Source: Nitrospira sp.
GTDB taxonomy: Bacteria; Nitrospirota; Nitrospiria; Nitrospirales; Nitrospiraceae
Reading direction: 5' to 3'
DNA: 64,000 bases
Assembly: GCA_022843785.1 (NCBI GenBank)
Contig: JALHMZ010000006.1
Location: 116,043-180,042 of the forward strand
The translations under genes were made by a program, and so were the position numbers. This document shows, one piece after another, positions 48,560 to 58,571 of this stretch (the stretch's first letter is position 1; every line of letters starts with the position of its first letter). The notes under the pieces were generated by a model that was not told the DNA's origin, searched no databases, and was given only the letters and a program-made list of their open reading frames with translations.

Positions 48560-50530
48560 ATGCTCCCCAACACACACCATCTCCACACGTCGCCGGTCTT
48601 GCCACGCCTGGTCGGGATCGTGTGGCTTATGGTGCTGCTCAGCCTCTGTCTCGTTGTGACGGAACCCGCAATCGCGGCGAACAAACCGGCGGGCCCTATT
48701 CCCAATCCACCGGTGTTGGCACAAACGAAACAGCAGATCGAAAAAGGCGACTATGAATCCGCCGCAGCGACTCTGCGCCGGTTTCTCACCACGACACCCC
48801 GGCCTGAGCACCTGGATGATACCTATTTGCTCCTCGGCGGCGCTCTCTACGGCATGAAGGATTATGCTGAGGCGCTCAGATTTTTGAACCAGCTTCAACA
48901 AGAATTCCCGGAATCCGAGCTGAGCGAGCCCGGCAAACTCCTGCTGGCCCGCACGCATGCCGCCATGGGCAATGTCGATTTGGCTCTGCCGCTGGCGGCC
49001 CAAGTCCGCGCAGCAACCCAGGACCCCGGCACCAAATACGACGCGTTGAAACTGACGGCGGACTGCTTGGTGCACAAGAAGGATTTCGTCCGGGCCATCC
49101 GCACCCTCTTGGAAGGGATGGGCAACGGTTCGGAGGAACAGGCGGTGGAAACGCGCGAGCAGATCCGTGACATGATCGCGGAGAAACTCGACAGAAAAGG
49201 GTTGACCCGGATACGGGAGGCGTTCCCACGCGCCTATCCCGGCGACCTCGCCTCCATTCGTCTTATCGACTACTACATCTCGCGCGGCGAAGATCACCTG
49301 GCGGAAGGAGAAATCCGCCATTTCCTCGCCGCCTTCCCGACGCATCCACATGAGCCTAAGGCATATGATGCCCTGCAACTGCTGAACACCAGACTCAGAA
49401 CCAATCAGCATATCATCGCCGCGGTGCTCCCGTTGTCAGGACGCCTGGGCGCCTATGCCAACGATGTGCTGGACGGCATCCAGCTTGCGATCGAGCGCGC
49501 GCGCGAACAAACCGGCATGCCATCCATCGGCTTGATCGTGAAGGACCACGATGCGGATCGCGAGGGATTTCTGGACGATCTCTCGGCGCTGCTCACCGAA
49601 GACCGCCCCCTCGCAGTGATCGGCCCCATGCTGTCCAAGAATCTCCCTGTCATGGCGGAAATGGCGCAACGGACCAGAGTGCCGCTCATCACCCCCGCTG
49701 CCACTCTCCCCAATGTCCGCCGGCTGGGCACCTATCTGTTCAGCACCTCGCTTACCTATGGCCTGCAGGCTGAACGCATTGCGTCCTATGCCACGAAGGA
49801 GCAAGGCTATCGGCGGTTCTGCATCCTCTACCCCAATACGATCTACGGCCGGGAACTTGCGCGGCTCTTCGCACAAGAAGTCCGACAGCATGAGGGAGAA
49901 ATCATTGCCGCCGTCCCCTTCAACGAAGGAGACACCGACTTTGGTCCGCCGATCGGGCAGCTCAAAGCCGAAGACCTCAAAAAGTATGGGCTCGCCGTTC
50001 CGGTCGATCCGTCGCGGCCGGCAGGAAAACCGCTCAATCGAAAGGATAAACGGATCCTGTACACGCCGGGATTCGATGCGATCTTCATCCCCAGCCGCTC
50101 CAATGACATCGGGCTGATCACCGCACAACTGGCATTCCATGACATGCGCGTCCCGCTGCTCGGAACGAACGGATGGAACTCTCAAGACTTTGCCCGCACC
50201 GCGGATCGAACACTGGAAGGCGCCACCTTCGTCGACGGATTTTTCATGGACAGTCCCAACGCCGCCGTACAGGAATTTGTACAGCGCCATCACAAGCGAT
50301 TCCAAACCACCCCCTCGCTCTTCACGATGCAAGGATACGACGCAGCCAGAGCGGTCCTCGAAGGAATCCGTAGCGGCGTCACCTCCGGCGAAACATTGCA
50401 GGAATTTCTCATGACCCAGCGAACATTGCCCACACTCGCCGGACCTGCCGGATTCGGGCCGGACGGCACGCTGCACCGGCCGCTCTTTCTTCTGCAAGTG
50501 AAACAAGGTAAATTCGTCCAGTTGAACTGA
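48560..50530 (+). CDS. Penicillin-binding protein activator / periplasmic ligand-binding (LpoA-like) protein
   Basis: Signal peptide, TPR-like N-terminus, IIAAVLPLSGRLGAYANDVLDGIQLAIERARE...PLAVIGPMLSKNLPVMAEMAQRTRVPLITPAAT. Confidence 0.8.
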   Translation: MLPNTHHLHTSPVLPRLVGIVWLMVLLSLCLVVTEPAIAANKPAGPIPNPPVLAQTKQQIEKGDYESAAATLRRFLTTTPRPEHLDDTYLLLGGALYGMKDYAEALRFLNQLQQEFPESELSEPGKLLLARTHAAMGNVDLALPLAAQVRAATQDPGTKYDALKLTADCLVHKKDFVRAIRTLLEGMGNGSEEQAVETREQIRDMIAEKLDRKGLTRIREAFPRAYPGDLASIRLIDYYISRGEDHLAEGEIRHFLAAFPTHPHEPKAYDALQLLNTRLRTNQHIIAAVLPLSGRLGAYANDVLDGIQLAIERAREQTGMPSIGLIVKDHDADREGFLDDLSALLTEDRPLAVIGPMLSKNLPVMAEMAQRTRVPLITPAATLPNVRRLGTYLFSTSLTYGLQAERIASYATKEQGYRRFCILYPNTIYGRELARLFAQEVRQHEGEIIAAVPFNEGDTDFGPPIGQLKAEDLKKYGLAVPVDPSRPAGKPLNRKDKRILYTPGFDAIFIPSRSNDIGLITAQLAFHDMRVPLLGTNGWNSQDFARTADRTLEGATFVDGFFMDSPNAAVQEFVQRHHKRFQTTPSLFTMQGYDAARAVLEGIRSGVTSGETLQEFLMTQRTLPTLAGPAGFGPDGTLHRPLFLLQVKQGKFVQLN

Positions 50531-50605
50531 CAGAATCACTGAAACAGTCCGCCGCCTGCGTTCCCATGTTACTCAGTGACTCGATAGGCGCCAAGGCCGT
50601 CCTGA

Positions 50606-51343
50606 ATGAACTCGCTTCCGCAGATCCTCCATACGATCTCCTACATGGGGCTCCCGTTGCTGTTCGCCATGGTGCTCCACGAATACGCGCACGGATGGAT
50701 CGCCGAGCAATGCGGCGACCACACGGCGAAACTTCAGGGTCGGCTCACGATGAATCCCCTGGCTCACATCGATCCCTTCGGAACGATTGTCGTGCCGTTG
50801 ATCTGCCTCTTGTTGCCTGGCGGATTTTTCATCGGCTGGGCCAAGCCCGTGCCGGTTGATCCCCGCAATATGCATAATCCCAGGCGCGACATGGCGTTGG
50901 TGGCGGCCGCAGGGCCCGGGATGAATTTCATCCTCGCCGTCGTGAGTGCATTGCTCTTGGCCCTTCTCATGACGTTGGAACCGACTCTGTCGCTCCGGCA
51001 GGAAGCCGAGGCTGAGCCCTCATCAAGCCTCATGACTACCTTGGTACTGCGTCCGATCGCCGTCATGGCCCTATATTCCGTCATGATTAACGTGATCCTC
51101 GCGCTCTTCAATCTGATCCCAATCCCTCCGCTCGACGGAGGACGCATTTTGACGTGCTTGTTTCCGGCCAAGCCGGCGAGGGCCCTGATGCGCCTGGAGC
51201 CCTATGGCATGATGATTCTGGTCGGCCTCATCATTTTCGACAAGGAGCTGCGCGTGATCCACACCATCACCAACACCTTCGCTTCCGGTCTTTCAAATAC
51301 GATTCTATCGACGGCACTCGGCCTCGGGGGAGGATCCCAATGA
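50606..51343 (+). CDS. Site-2 protease-like M50 family peptidase
   Basis: AMVLHEYAHGWIAEQCGD (HExxH) and NLIPIPPLDGGRIL. Confidence 0.92.
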   Translation: MNSLPQILHTISYMGLPLLFAMVLHEYAHGWIAEQCGDHTAKLQGRLTMNPLAHIDPFGTIVVPLICLLLPGGFFIGWAKPVPVDPRNMHNPRRDMALVAAAGPGMNFILAVVSALLLALLMTLEPTLSLRQEAEAEPSSSLMTTLVLRPIAVMALYSVMINVILALFNLIPIPPLDGGRILTCLFPAKPARALMRLEPYGMMILVGLIIFDKELRVIHTITNTFASGLSNTILSTALGLGGGSQ

Positions 51344-52332
51344 CCACGCCGCGCAAACGGGTCCTGAGCGGTATGCAGCCCAGCGGGCTCATGCATTTGG
51401 GCAACTATTTGGGCGCGTTGGAAAACTGGAAGGCGCTACAGGCAGAGTACGACTGCTACTTTTTCGTCGCCGACTGGCATGCCCTCTCGACCAACTACGC
51501 TGATACGACTCGCATACGCACGTTCGTACAGGACATGCTGATCGACTGGCTTGCCGGAGGCATCGATCCCGAACGGTGCACGATCTTTATCCAGTCCCGT
51601 ATCCCGGAACATGCAATCCTGCATCTCCTGCTCTCGATGATGACACCCGTCTCGTGGCTGGAACGCAACCCGACCTACAAGGAAAAACAGGAAGAGATCA
51701 AAGAAAAAGATCTCACCACCTATGGCTTTCTCGGATACCCGGTCCTGCAGGCCGCCGACATCCTCTTGTACAAGCCCGATTTTGTGCCGGTCGGCAAAGA
51801 CCAGCTCCCTCACCTTGAACTGACGAGAGAACTCGCCCGGCGATTCAACGACATCTACAAGACGGCCGTATTCCCCGAACCGAAGGAACATCTGACCAAG
51901 TTTCCCAAAGTGCTCGGCACCGACGGCCGGAAAATGAGCAAGAGCTATCACAACACGATCAATCTATCCGACGCCGAACCGGTCGTTCGCCAGAAACTCA
52001 AAACCATGGTCACCGACCCGGCGCGTGTGCGCCGGACCGATCCGGGCAACCCCGATATCTGTCCGGTCTACGAGTTTCACAAAATCTATTCGCCGCAGCC
52101 GGTCCAGGACCAGATCAACAAGGATTGTCGGACAGCGGCGATCGGCTGCATCGATTGCAAGAAGCTGGTCGCCGATCGCGTAGTCGAACAGCTGACGCCG
52201 GTCTGGGACGCGCGCGCGAAGCTGCTCGGCGATCCCTCTCGCGTCAAAGACATCGTGCAAGCCGGCAGTGAACGCGCCTCGAAAGTGGCAAAAGCCACGC
52301 TAGCAGAAGTGAACGAGGCGATGAAGATCTAG
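51340..52332 (+). CDS. trpS: Tryptophan-tRNA ligase
   Basis: RVLSGMQPSGLMHLGNYLGAL, VPVGKDQLPHLELTRELARRFN, GRKMSKSYHN; start ATG 51340. Confidence 0.96.
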   Translation: MTTPRKRVLSGMQPSGLMHLGNYLGALENWKALQAEYDCYFFVADWHALSTNYADTTRIRTFVQDMLIDWLAGGIDPERCTIFIQSRIPEHAILHLLLSMMTPVSWLERNPTYKEKQEEIKEKDLTTYGFLGYPVLQAADILLYKPDFVPVGKDQLPHLELTRELARRFNDIYKTAVFPEPKEHLTKFPKVLGTDGRKMSKSYHNTINLSDAEPVVRQKLKTMVTDPARVRRTDPGNPDICPVYEFHKIYSPQPVQDQINKDCRTAAIGCIDCKKLVADRVVEQLTPVWDARAKLLGDPSRVKDIVQAGSERASKVAKATLAEVNEAMKI

Positions 52333-52479
52333 GCCGCCTTATTCACGGGGCATCCTAAACCCATCGGAGCTTGAGGACTAACACCCTTCCCCGCGCTACA
52401 CATGGTGTCTGCCGCTGTCAGAACCGATAAATGGCGCAGAGCGAAGCAGCGCTATTGCACACCCGGGTTGATGGCGTTG

Positions 52480-53010
52480 TCATCCGGCAAGTTGCTGAAG
52501 CAACAACAAGCCTTCATTCCATTCCCCAAGCCCGCTTTCTGAATTGATGTGGCCTGCTGGACCAATGTTTACAAAGCGGCTACCCCAAGCAGAAGCCGCA
52601 GACCTTGCAAACTCTACACTCCCAAAGGAATCGTTGGTGCTTGCCACAACGATGCTCGGGAATGGAAGTGACTTCAGCGGCAGTGGCGAAAACTCGACTG
52701 CTTCTCTTGGGAAGTTGGGTCCATCCGGATTCGGTGGGGCAACCAACAATGCGCCTTGTATTCTGAGATGTGTTTTTGCCGCCCAATGTGCGACGAGCAG
52801 GCAGGCCAGACTATGCGCAACCAGCACGACATTGCCACCAACGTGCGCAACTGTTTTTTCCAGAGCATCAAGCCACTCGCCACAAACAGGATGGTCCCAA
52901 TCACGCTGCTGCACACGCACAAACGAAGGGTTGTCTTGCTCCCACAGACTTTGCCAATGTTCAGGACCGGAGTTGCCGATGCCGGGAAGAATGAGAACTG
53001 TTGAGTTCAT
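52480..53010 (-). CDS. RBBP9/YdeN-family alpha/beta hydrolase
   Basis: LILPGIGNSGPEHWQSLWE, VLVAHSLACLLVAHWA, PAGHINSESGLGEW. Confidence 0.88.
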   Translation of the reverse strand: MNSTVLILPGIGNSGPEHWQSLWEQDNPSFVRVQQRDWDHPVCGEWLDALEKTVAHVGGNVVLVAHSLACLLVAHWAAKTHLRIQGALLVAPPNPDGPNFPREAVEFSPLPLKSLPFPSIVVASTNDSFGSVEFARSAASAWGSRFVNIGPAGHINSESGLGEWNEGLLLLQQLAG

Positions 53011-53116
53011 GGGTTCTGTTTTTCATGCCGCATAACGCTATGGGCACCGCTAGCGCGCGAGGCAATTGTGAAGACGCTCAAGGCTGCTTTCGCCTGTCCG
53101 CTACACCTAAAATTAG

Positions 53117-53842
53117 CTACTTGTTCCCGAATGAGCCACGTTTGACTTCCACATGAACTGCATAATGTTTGGCAATCGCATTTACGACGTCCACAAACCA
53201 TTCAGAACTATCGGGGTGAACATAGATGCACTCGATTAAGACGTTTATTACAGCTGGCAAACTATAACCGTAAGGAGTTTTTTTGGTGGGATTCGCGGGC
53301 GAATAAGTATCAAGAGAAATTCTCACCTCTTCCTCGAATGCAAAGTGTGGACGCTTCCTGAAGAAGCACTCTTCGTATAGTAATACTTCCTGCACATCTT
53401 CGGATTTTTCGTAGACCACGGGTTTGAGAAGAAGAGAATGGCCACTAAGCCTAGACGAGTCGATACTTTCGTTTATACGACCTACGGTCGTTTGAACCGC
53501 GATTGCATTGGTGTCTCGGCCGTAGATTTCCCACATCACCATGTTCTCGTCGATGTTTTTGTGCCAACAACTGACGAAAGTATTTTTGAGTAAATAGTCT
53601 TGAAAGTCGGCAGCATCCTTGACTGGAGAAGGATCGTCATCTGGAAAGCTCTTATAAGCCTTTTCCATCAACGCTCTCATCTCATCAGGAAAACGGCCTT
53701 CATGGCGGTCCTTAAATGTATCCGCCCTTGCGAGCCAAATCGCTTTCGTCTCAAGTAGCGAGATCCATTTAGCCAAATCCATGTAACGCCAAAGCCTTTG
53801 GCGTTCTTTCAGAGCGTCATCGATTTTGAGGCAAACGTTCAC
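53117..53842 (-). CDS. DUF2971-like protein
   Basis: WRYMDLAKWISLLETKAIWLARADTFKDRHEG, FVSCWHKNIDENMVMWEIYGRDTNAIAVQTT. Confidence 0.7.
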   Translation of the reverse strand: MNVCLKIDDALKERQRLWRYMDLAKWISLLETKAIWLARADTFKDRHEGRFPDEMRALMEKAYKSFPDDDPSPVKDAADFQDYLLKNTFVSCWHKNIDENMVMWEIYGRDTNAIAVQTTVGRINESIDSSRLSGHSLLLKPVVYEKSEDVQEVLLYEECFFRKRPHFAFEEEVRISLDTYSPANPTKKTPYGYSLPAVINVLIECIYVHPDSSEWFVDVVNAIAKHYAVHVEVKRGSFGNK

Positions 53843-54260
53843 AATACCTCTTGTGGCTCTAACTATTACTCAGAAATCAGCAATTTGAACCACAGGATCT
53901 CCGGTGTCCATACTAGATTCGGCAAGGCTCTTTGTATCGCCTAAGTCGCTGGCTTCTGAGTAAGGCTACTGTAGGCTCCCTCTGCGGCGTCGCAAGGCAA
54001 CCTCAGAAAATTTGTTGGGAGCGAATCTACCGCAAAGTGGAGTGGTGATCAATCAACACAATCTCTTGCCACCACTGAGATAGGCTGTGACTCCCGCAGT
54101 ATATTCCGCCCGACCACTTTGAGTCGGAGGCGGTCTGCGGGGCTCTCCACTCCATGCCTGCCTCGGTGCAGAACATGGACGACCCTTTGTAATTGGGCGA
54201 ACGGAGCGATGAATCGCGCTGTCTTCTCGCATCGGGTTCCATCGCATTGCTAGCCCGCTT

Positions 54261-54605
54261 CATGACGAGCTGCCGGCACGCAGGAGATCCACTACCGCAT
54301 CAACGACTTGTTTCAACGATTGCGACTTCAGTGTGGCAACCTCCGAGACCATGAGATCCCGATTGGCGGTGAAGAGTTTGGCGGGACGTGCAAAACTGAG
54401 GACTCGCAACGACCCAGCGGAGAAGCTGGTGTCTTCCAGCCTTATTGCGCGAACGTCTCCGTAAGGCTTGCTTTGTTACCTGGCACAGAATCCAGTCGCC
54501 TCGACCGGCGTCAGCGAGCACTACAGCCGGACGCAGTTTGGTCTGTGACAAGTCAGAAAAGGGGAAGCGGACGAGAACTACAGCACCTGCTGTAAATGTG
54601 ACCAT
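54261..54605 (-). pseudogene. MazF/PemK-family toxin with frameshift
   Basis: VVLVRFPFSDLSQTKLRPAVVLADAGRGDWILCQVT then, in another frame, YGDVRAIRLEDTSFSAGSLRVLSFARPAKLFTANRDLMVSEVATLKSQSLKQVVDAVVDLLRAGSSS*. Confidence 0.85.
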
Positions 54606-54799
54606 GCCTTCTCCTCTTCCGGCTGGTTCCAGTCTTCGGCCAGCGCCGCTTCACTGAGGAGCGCACTTTCGGAGACCCCGGCCACCGGATGTTCCTCCAA
54701 AATCATGACCAGCGCTCGCCGGGCTGCAGGAAGATGGACGGACTCGAGCAGGCGCACATTACCCTCTTCATCGATCACGGCTTCGACTGTTCGGATCAT
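54578..54799 (-). CDS. Antitoxin partner of the broken MazF
   Basis: MIRTVEAVIDEEGNVRLLESVHLPAARRALVMILEE; overlaps toxin start. Confidence 0.75.
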   Translation of the reverse strand: MIRTVEAVIDEEGNVRLLESVHLPAARRALVMILEEHPVAGVSESALLSEAALAEDWNQPEEEKAWSHLQQVL

Positions 54800-54857
54800 C
54801 CTGTTTCCCTCCCGCTAAGAGTATACCTAAAGCTGGCCATGCATGGCTAACGGTCGC

Positions 54858-55502
54858 TTACCCGCGCCGCGCAATCACGTTGATCCACCTGCCCTTCCGT
54901 TCCCGATTACTGACGACACGCAACGACAGCACCTGCCAACCTGCGCGTCGAAGCGCCTGTGCCAATTCGTCCTTCTTCCAGCGCGCGAAGTATCGGCCCG
55001 GCATCCAGCCCTTCGTTAACAGGCCGCTCTTCGTTCCATATGTCAGCGTCGCTGCCAGCGTTGCCCCTGGTTTGGCGAGCAGGCGAAGCGCCCTCAACAC
55101 GCGCGTCGCGTCCGCTTTGGGAAGATGGATCAAGGACGCCGCAGCCCATACGCCGTCGAAACTCGCGGCTTGGAACGGCAGCTCGCGCATATCGGCGCGT
55201 ACGAGGGGAAGCGACGGAACCGCCGCGCGCACAACCAGGAGGAATGCCGCCGTCAGATCCATCCCCACAACTCGATATCCCTCGCGCTGCAACAGCTGCG
55301 CATCCTGCCCGCCGCCGCATCCGAGATCGAGCACCGGCGCGCCGCGTGGGAGGCCGGCCATCCACTCCGTCAGCAAGGCGGAGGACCGCTTGCGTCGAGC
55401 CGTCCATCGTTTGAGAAACGTGCGCGCGCCTTCTTCATAGACCTTGATGGTCGGCGCGACAATGTGACTTGTGGTATGGTGCTGCGATGAGCGAATGGCC
55501 AT
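54858..55502 (-). CDS. Class I SAM-dependent methyltransferase
   Basis: APVLDLGCGGGQDAQLLQREGYRVVGMDLT, DGVWAAASLIHLPKADATRVLRALRLLAKPG. Confidence 0.9.
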   Translation of the reverse strand: MAIRSSQHHTTSHIVAPTIKVYEEGARTFLKRWTARRKRSSALLTEWMAGLPRGAPVLDLGCGGGQDAQLLQREGYRVVGMDLTAAFLLVVRAAVPSLPLVRADMRELPFQAASFDGVWAAASLIHLPKADATRVLRALRLLAKPGATLAATLTYGTKSGLLTKGWMPGRYFARWKKDELAQALRRAGWQVLSLRVVSNRERKGRWINVIARRG

Positions 55503-55518
55503 GCAGATGGAGATGCGT

Positions 55519-55842
55519 ATGAATCAATCCTGGTGGAACCTAACCGCTGTGATCGTCTGTGTGACCGGCATGGCTTCAGTATCGTTGGCTGCTGCTCCGC
55601 AGGCCGTCACTCCGCCCTGCGACAAGTACCCGCCCGCCAAACAATCACGCTGCACCGAAATCTGGAAAGAGCTCAACCAGCAGGACGGGCCGCTCGTCGC
55701 ACAATTCGGGCTCGATCAACAGAAACGACGCGAAGAAGGAAAAATCACCGCGCAGCAGCACCTCGCCGAAAACATGGCCTTCATCAAACAATCCACCGAG
55801 AAGCGAATCGAACGGCTGAAAGAGCGCATGGCGAAAGATTAG
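55519..55842 (+). CDS. Small secreted hypothetical protein
   Basis: Signal peptide MNQSWWNLTAVIVCVTGMASVSLAAAPQ and charged helical C-terminus. Confidence 0.6.
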   Translation: MNQSWWNLTAVIVCVTGMASVSLAAAPQAVTPPCDKYPPAKQSRCTEIWKELNQQDGPLVAQFGLDQQKRREEGKITAQQHLAENMAFIKQSTEKRIERLKERMAKD

Positions 55843-56048
55843 CCCGCATTATTCACGAGCACTTCTGCTGCAATCGCCGATCCGCTGCTGCGACAAGCCT
55901 TCGGGCGGCGGGCTCGCCCCTCGGTCCCTCGACGTACTGCACGAGTACGCCTCTGGACCTCTGGCCTCCGCGCACCGCTCTCGCCACGCGGCTTGGCGAT
56001 TTCGCGACGAACTGTCATGAACAATGCGGGCGCCTCTACACCTTCCAA

Positions 56049-56690
56049 TTACGACACGCGAAAGTATTGGTTCGATTCCTTCTCCCGCCCGATTTCTGTT
56101 TCCGGCCCATGTCCTGTCACCACAATGGTCGCATCGTCGAGGGTGTAGAGCCGCTCCCTGATGGATTGTTCAATGGCATCGAAATTCCCGCCCCACAAAT
56201 CAGTCCGCCCGATGCTGCCGCGAAACAGTGTGTCTCCCGCCAGTACCAGCTGTTCGTTCGGCGCGTGAAAACTCATCGAACCAGGCGTGTGACCCGGTGT
56301 GTGAAGGGCAATCAGCGCATGCTCTCCAAGCAGCACTTGCTCCTCATCCTTGAGCCAGTAATCCGGCATCGGCACGGAGACAAAGGGCACGCCGAACATG
56401 CGGCACTGCACTTCAAGATTTTCCCAGAGATCGAGATCGTCCTGGTGCAGGCACAAAGCCGCGCCTGTCGCCTGCTTCATCGCTCCGGAAGCAAGAAAAT
56501 GGTCGAAGTGTGCGTGAGTGTGCAGAATATGGCTGACTGTGAGGCCGAGCTTCTGTACTTCCTGGAGAATGCGCGCGGAGTCACCACCGGGGTCGACCAC
56601 AATGGCCCGCTTTGTAACTGGATCGCCGATGATTGAGCAGTTGCATCCAAGAGGAGGAACCGAGAAGGTTTTCCGAATCAATGCAGCCAT
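56049..56690 (-). CDS. MBL-fold metallo-hydrolase (glyoxalase II-like)
   Basis: HILHTHAHFDHFLASG, LHTPGHTPGSMSFH, VVTGHGPETEIGREKESN. Confidence 0.93.
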   Translation of the reverse strand: MAALIRKTFSVPPLGCNCSIIGDPVTKRAIVVDPGGDSARILQEVQKLGLTVSHILHTHAHFDHFLASGAMKQATGAALCLHQDDLDLWENLEVQCRMFGVPFVSVPMPDYWLKDEEQVLLGEHALIALHTPGHTPGSMSFHAPNEQLVLAGDTLFRGSIGRTDLWGGNFDAIEQSIRERLYTLDDATIVVTGHGPETEIGREKESNQYFRVS

Positions 56691-56743
56691 AGCGCGCCAT
56701 GCTACAGTCCGACGGCCCTGCGGCGCAAGCTGAGGCTCGCCGT

Positions 56744-56983
56744 GCGTGAAGCGTATCTCGTTAGGGAGAAGAGCGTATAGCTGATGGCGTATAGCACGGG
56801 ACTGAGCCGGAAATTTTTGAGTGATGAGTTCTAAGTGTTGAGCTGTATCTGAGAACTCTCAATCATTCAACGCTGCTATCTGCTCCCTGCTCTGGATTTT
56901 CCACACCTCACCCCTTACCCCTCACGCCCGGATGCCATACGCCATAGGCTCTTTCCGCCGCCCACGCTTTACGAGGCACGAGC
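56744..56983. repeat. Dispersed intergenic repeat, copy B (inverted relative to copy A)
   Basis: tgaagcgtatctcgttagggagaagagcgtatagctgatggcgtatagcacgggactgagccggaaa is identical to the reverse complement of copy A. Confidence 0.8.
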
Positions 56984-57024
56984 ATTGGAGCAATTTCGCG
57001 ATACATAGTCACGAATGATGCTGG

Positions 57025-57645
57025 CTAAGGGGCCTCTGGCCCCGCCCCGCTCCGGATGGTCCAGACCACCTCGGTATCGAAGATCCTCCACTCCCGCCCT
57101 TCTCGATGGAACCAGACGAGAAAACCTGCGCCTGTTCCGTCAGGGCGCATCTGCTCAACATACACAAGCGCCTGATCCTGCTGCAGCGCCCACCCCACCT
57201 TCGAAAAGGCCAGCCGCTCCAACACCGGCAGGGCCTGCACGGGAACGGCGGCGGACACCTCCGGTTCCTCAAGAGACTGCCCCGTGACAAATCGATAGCG
57301 AACCCCGAATTGGAACCGGCCTTCAAGCCGACCGGATTCGCGGTTGGCTCCCACAAAACTCCTCACAAGGTCAGACGGCAGCCGACCCATGAAATAGTTC
57401 CGATCGTGAAAGGACTCGATCGTCATCGGCTCTGTCCGGCCCGGAAACAGCCGGGCGACCGTCATACGCTCGATCACCACCAGCATGGTGTGTGACGTGA
57501 GAAAGACGCTCTCAATGGTTTGATCGTACAGCGCATAATCCTCGGCGGGAATGACCGAAGGAACAGGCATCTCCTCTGCGGGAAGCAATCCCGGCGTAGC
57601 AAGACACGTCAGTATCAAAAGGGCCGGCAACATCGCGCATTTCAT
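57025..57645 (-). CDS. Secreted hypothetical protein
   Basis: Signal peptide MKCAMLPALLILTCLATPGLLPAEE; intact 206-aa ORF. Confidence 0.6.
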   Translation of the reverse strand: MKCAMLPALLILTCLATPGLLPAEEMPVPSVIPAEDYALYDQTIESVFLTSHTMLVVIERMTVARLFPGRTEPMTIESFHDRNYFMGRLPSDLVRSFVGANRESGRLEGRFQFGVRYRFVTGQSLEEPEVSAAVPVQALPVLERLAFSKVGWALQQDQALVYVEQMRPDGTGAGFLVWFHREGREWRIFDTEVVWTIRSGAGPEAP

Positions 57646-57753
57646 GTTGCGCTGAGCATAGTCGCGACGAAAGAGTCCGTCAATTCACCCATTCCATCAT
57701 GGACAAGCCGGCATGAAGCATGGATAATCATCCGGATCATCAGGAGGAGCACC

Positions 57754-58491
57754 GTGCCCCGATCAATCACGAAGTTCGGTTACGCCGCAGCATGGCTTGC
57801 CATCATACTGTGTTCATTCTCGGCGGGCGGCTGTCAGCCGGACGATGCTCCCCTCAAAGCTGAAAACGACACACTCAAAAAGCAAGTACTCAAACAGGAA
57901 TCCCTGCTGAGCTCTCTGCAAGACGGGAACAAGGTCATGCAGCAACAGATCGATCTGCTCAACCAGGAACTCCGCGATGCAAAGAACGCAGCCGAGTCAT
58001 CCAAGGCAGAAACCCAGAACCTGGCTGAGCGGCTGGAGATGCAGGTGGATCAAGCCAAGCGCATGAACGCGGAAGTCCAACAAATGGCGGCGGCCCGAGC
58101 GGCGCAGAATCTCAAGATCGACGACAAGGGCGCACAGTTCGAGACGCTCCCCCGCCCCTTAGGCGCCGTCAGCAAAATCGTCGAGGAGTCGCTTGCTCGT
58201 AACGGCTATCAACTGAAGATCGGTATCAAAACGGACCAGAAAGCCGTCTTCGTGACGGACCGCAAGGTCTCAACTCCCGCTTCATTGGAAGTCGCCGGGT
58301 TTCGAAACCAATATCTCATCTCCCTCCAAGCCCTGCCCGGCAATGCCACCAAACTCGGCGTCAAGGCGGAATTCGAGAAGGTTGCACAAGGCGGTCGTAT
58401 TCTGAGTGTAAGCCCCGAAGAAACCGCCGAGATCGAGCGCCGCCTGATCGGGGACATCAGCAAGGCGCTCGAAGCCCCGACCAGGACCTAA
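57754..58491 (+). CDS. Lipoprotein with coiled-coil
   Basis: GTG start with AGGAGGAGCACC upstream; lipobox SAGGC; heptad-rich N-terminal half. Confidence 0.65.
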   Translation: MPRSITKFGYAAAWLAIILCSFSAGGCQPDDAPLKAENDTLKKQVLKQESLLSSLQDGNKVMQQQIDLLNQELRDAKNAAESSKAETQNLAERLEMQVDQAKRMNAEVQQMAAARAAQNLKIDDKGAQFETLPRPLGAVSKIVEESLARNGYQLKIGIKTDQKAVFVTDRKVSTPASLEVAGFRNQYLISLQALPGNATKLGVKAEFEKVAQGGRILSVSPEETAEIERRLIGDISKALEAPTRT

Positions 58492-58571
58492 CCCGCGCGA
58501 TTCATGACTCTGCCGCGGCAAAGCACGCTTTCCTTGGTCAGAGCCGAACCCCGTGCTAGCATTTCTCCGCT

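Noticed and set aside
53010-53117. Possible integron attC site between the DUF2971 and hydrolase genes (minus strand ends ...GCGTTATGCGG)
   Set aside because: Only one end resembles a core site; no matching RYYYAAC partner or paired L boxes were found, and no integrase is present.
54027-54263. 78-aa ORF between DUF2971 and MazF
   Set aside because: No recognisable domain or ribosome-binding site, and atypical composition.
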